A stretch of DNA of 64,000 nt from contig WION01000006.1 of NCBI GenBank assembly GCA_015039365.1, positions 372,001-436,000 of the forward strand. The letters are read 5' to 3'. Of this stretch, positions 61,340 through 64,000 are shown piece after piece. Source of the stretch: Amanita rubescens. Lineage: Eukaryota > Basidiomycota > Agaricomycetes > Agaricales > Amanitaceae. The position numbers and the translations under genes are program-made. The first letter of the stretch is position 1, and each line of letters begins with the position of its first letter. A model generated the notes under the pieces. That model was not told where the DNA came from and did no database searches. It saw nothing but the letters and a program-made list of their open reading frames with translations.

Positions 61340-62666
61340 CGGGGTTGCAAGAGCCGCAACACACGTCACAGGTCCTGTGGGTCACGTGCTGTGACATGTC
61401 GTGGACGTGACGCTCACACTGCGCTTTCTTTTTTTTAATTAATGGTATGCCGTGAATCATAATTGGACGAGGCGCTTTCGGTACTTCCTTTTGGGAAAGT
61501 CCCAAATTTTCGTTGGAGTGAATACGGCTTGATAGAGACATTTCGTACTTGAAGCAGAGGTACGGTGCGTTCAATACAAAGGGATTATCATTCAGGCAAA
61601 TATGATCGAGAATTTTCGATGACAACTGAAAAATGGCTACGGACCGATGATATATGATACTACGAGTAGCTATATTCCAGTGCGATACATCGACAAGGGT
61701 TCTACGACTTGTAAAACGATTAGATGCTCATTGACCAGCAACCTGGCTTGGATCTCGTGTTAATCTTAGAGTTCCAGCCTGCACGTAATCATCCGAGGCA
61801 GTGACCTCATTGGGATTCCGGCTTGGTAACACAGGTATGCGCGCCGCATCTGTATCCGCTAGTCCCAAGAGAATCGTATCGCCTTGAAGGGATAGCAATG
61901 ATTCTTCCAGTAAAACATACCAACGCTAGACCTGGTATGTCACCTATGACCCTAGAATTAAGAAGACCCGTATAATGACTCTCCTACTCATTTGCGGTGG
62001 TGTTTGAACAACTGAGGGAAAGATAATGACTTCCGAAATTTCGCTATGGGTTAGAAGCTGTTAGAAGGGAAACCAGCGCTGTAAAATAACTGGACTCCCA
62101 CGCAAGTGCTGCCGGATTGTCAAGCTTGAATACAGACTAGGACTGCCGCGTACAAAGACCAACTTGCCGTGTTTGGGATCAGGGGGCTTTCTTGAAGAGA
62201 CTCGGTGTTGATATACGACGATGTACGGAACAATTAAAGACTGTCGCGAGCATACTGTGCCCGTTTATTCCTGTAATGCAACATGTGGACCGTGGTCTAT
62301 TCAGATATATATTCGACGGTGCATCACGTACGGCCGTTGCAGCTCCAACGGAGTTGTTCATTATTACTGTGAGAATCAGCGCAATCCTTGCAGCGCCCTC
62401 AACGACAACGTAGAAAGCGCATAGAACTCCGTAACGAGACAGGATAGAAGACACGAAATATAATGGGGGCTACGCCGGTTCGGGTTTCAGGTAAGTGGTT
62501 CAGGCACTGCAGGCCAGTTCAATATGTGGGCAAAAATGACACTTTGGAGAATTTTGTTCAGATAAAAAGAGCCGATTTTCCAAAATCGTACGGCTCTACA
62601 GTATCAACATGGGAACCAGGAGCGAAGTAGGCATGTTATGACGAATGACCCAATATTTATGATTCA
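61340..62666. other. Intergenic region, possibly with a decayed membrane-protein gene
   Basis: The promoter side of the FHA gene has CACGTG and repeated GTGAC/GTCAC motifs near 61370-61410. On the minus strand a frame at 62179-62454 starts MSSILSRYGVLCAFYVVVEG, with a hydrophobic profile, and the stretch near 61880-61990 reads RVIGDIPGLALVCFTGRI. Both recall the 7-TM-like proteins common in mushrooms, but I cannot join them, so the gene is either broken or not real. Confidence 0.3.
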
Positions 62667-64000
62667 TCACAGAAAAGCATGTCGGTGTTTAACCCACAGT
62701 GGATGATAAGGTTGGGGACCGAAGAGTAGAGATGCTAAAGCCGAGCATGGAGCGTCAGGCAGGGAACTGGAAAAAAAGAAGCGTTTGCTCACAAATCTAT
62801 ACATTTTTGCCATCCTCATACGTAGGAAACACTTTGATGGCACCATCTTTCTCTCTGGGGATAGCCAGGCGTTGTATAGCCCGTGCTCTTTTGGAATGGC
62901 TTGCATTAGATGTTGTCTCACGATCTCCCAACCTTGGCCATTATAATGGAGGTCAAGGACGCGGATGAGTTGCTGCAAATGATTGTGAACTGCTGCGTGA
63001 TATGCTCTTGTGTAAACGTCGTCTAGGTTGGGGACAGCAATAGAGTGTCCCGGGAGGCAGTCTAGCTCCACGCCAGTTGAAGCGTAAAGGGTCTCAGGGT
63101 GGATGCGAATTCCACCAAAATCCCGTATAATGAAGCCACGTAACTCCTTGGTTTTGAGATCAAAGCGTGCTAAGCAATTTTGTGGATGAAATTCAAATGC
63201 AACGCCGTTATGAATGATCGACGGCAAGAACGCACGGAAGAAGAGCTGGACAAACCTGCAATGCATATAGTTAGAGCGGACACGCAATAATGATGAGCAG
63301 CACCTGTCGAGCCAATGCCTGCGCTTCTCCTCCGTATCTAATTGAAAGATGCGAATAACAGCAGGTAGATGACCTCCCTCTCCCGTATGCCCGCTCTCAA
63401 GTAATGCGGCGCACACAATAACCTTCTCTCCCCTCCTTTCGCTGTTATTTTCGTGGGCTTCTCGTACTATGGCGCCACAATACTTGGCAACCTCTGGATC
63501 TGGATGCGCGTGTACCACGCTGGCCAACTCCTTAGCAACAGTTACGACGTCAGGATCAAGTTTTAGGCGTGGTACAACTTGAGAAGAAAATCGTGGACCC
63601 AAATATGCGGCCGCCGGTGAAATAGCGCGTACAGCTTGGGTAAGCTTGAGACCAATGGCCAACTTAAGCGAAAACTCGTCATAAGCGTCGGGGACCTGGA
63701 CGGAACTGGTTGAAGTTCGAAATGTACTCGCGACATGTACACAGAGCGCACCGAATACTCTGTTGGGCATGGGCTGATACCATAAACTCTGATGGCAACA
63801 CTTCTATGTCCGGGAACTTGTCTTGAATATGCGAGATCTGGAGTTCGTGAACTGGCATAACAAGACGATCTGCCGGAACTTTTATTTGTGTGCCTGCATG
63901 CCGAGAAGCAGTCTCAATAACAGGCTTGATATACTCCTCGAAATCGTTCGTTATTTTAAGCTGGCTCTTGGGAACTGACACAAAACGCAGCTTTATGTGA
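62667..64000 (-). CDS. NIS siderophore synthetase, IucA/IucC family (5' end off the right edge)
   Basis: These ATP-dependent synthetases couple citrate or other carboxylates to amines or alcohols to make siderophores without an NRPS. The visible part starts at the edge with KLRFVSVPKSQLKITN, then VMPVHELQISHIQDKFPD. After an intron it continues with VPDAYDEFSLKLAIGLKLTQ, VIVCAALLESGHTG, and the family signature VAFEFHPQNCLARFDLKTKE with GFIIRDFGGIRI. The His in HPQN and the DFGG stretch match the active-site loop of the IucA/IucC fold (HGQN in most bacterial enzymes). Two introns (a GTGCGC donor near 63757 and GTGCTG near 63303) show it is not bacterial contamination. The C-terminal exon may end earlier than drawn, after KMYRF. 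A fungal rhizoferrin synthetase belongs to this group. Confidence 0.85.

Overview
The window looks like gene-dense nuclear DNA from a basidiomycete fungus, most likely a mushroom-forming Agaricomycete. The basis is many introns of about 45-55 nt with GT(R)NGT donors and CTRAY branch points, intergenic gaps that are often under 150 bp, two intron-containing tRNA genes, and fungal families such as an NsdD-type GATA factor, sterol C-5 desaturase, Dbp6 and a short Vps51. I assigned genes by joining exons by eye and matching them to remembered families. No database search was run.

Layout. 1-4.8 kb: a conserved hypothetical gene running off the left edge, a membrane/coiled-coil protein, MED22 and the NsdD-like GATA factor. 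6.9-13.3 kb: a duplicated TauD-type dioxygenase locus with one decayed and one intact copy, a Crinkler-like remnant between them, and a coiled-coil (Ncp1-like) gene. 13.4-21.9 kb: glutathione peroxidase, a many-exon telomerase reverse transcriptase (TERT), a Ca3427-like binding-fold protein sharing TERT's promoter, a TPR protein and a small complex I-like subunit. 22.9-35.7 kb: a disordered protein, IWS1/SPN1, an F-box-like protein, RPT2, YIP4/YIPF6, a hypothetical, VPS51 and an AT-hook/SANT protein. 38.5-45.6 kb: ERG3, DBP6, an RSM1/NIPA zinc-finger protein and a broken APH-like gene. 46.4-57.4 kb: tRNA-Leu with a tandem partial copy, ribosomal P0, TPS1, a plasma-membrane-type Ca2+ ATPase, tRNA-Pro and RAE1. 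57.7-64 kb: a large FHA-domain protein and a siderophore synthetase (IucA/IucC) that runs off the right edge.

Most genes are housekeeping and not functionally clustered, apart from shared bidirectional promoters: MED22/GATA, TERT/Ca3427-like, IWS1/F-box, RPT2/YIP4. I see no prokaryote-style system, CRISPR array or intact transposon.

The main observations are: (1) at least seven GC-AG introns, high for about 130 introns; (2) repeated single-base frame breaks in otherwise conserved genes, which look more like assembly indels than biology; (3) a 13-bp palindrome carrying two ACGCGT (MCB) boxes in the 92-bp TERT promoter; (4) the decayed TauD duplication; (5) an NIS-type siderophore synthetase.
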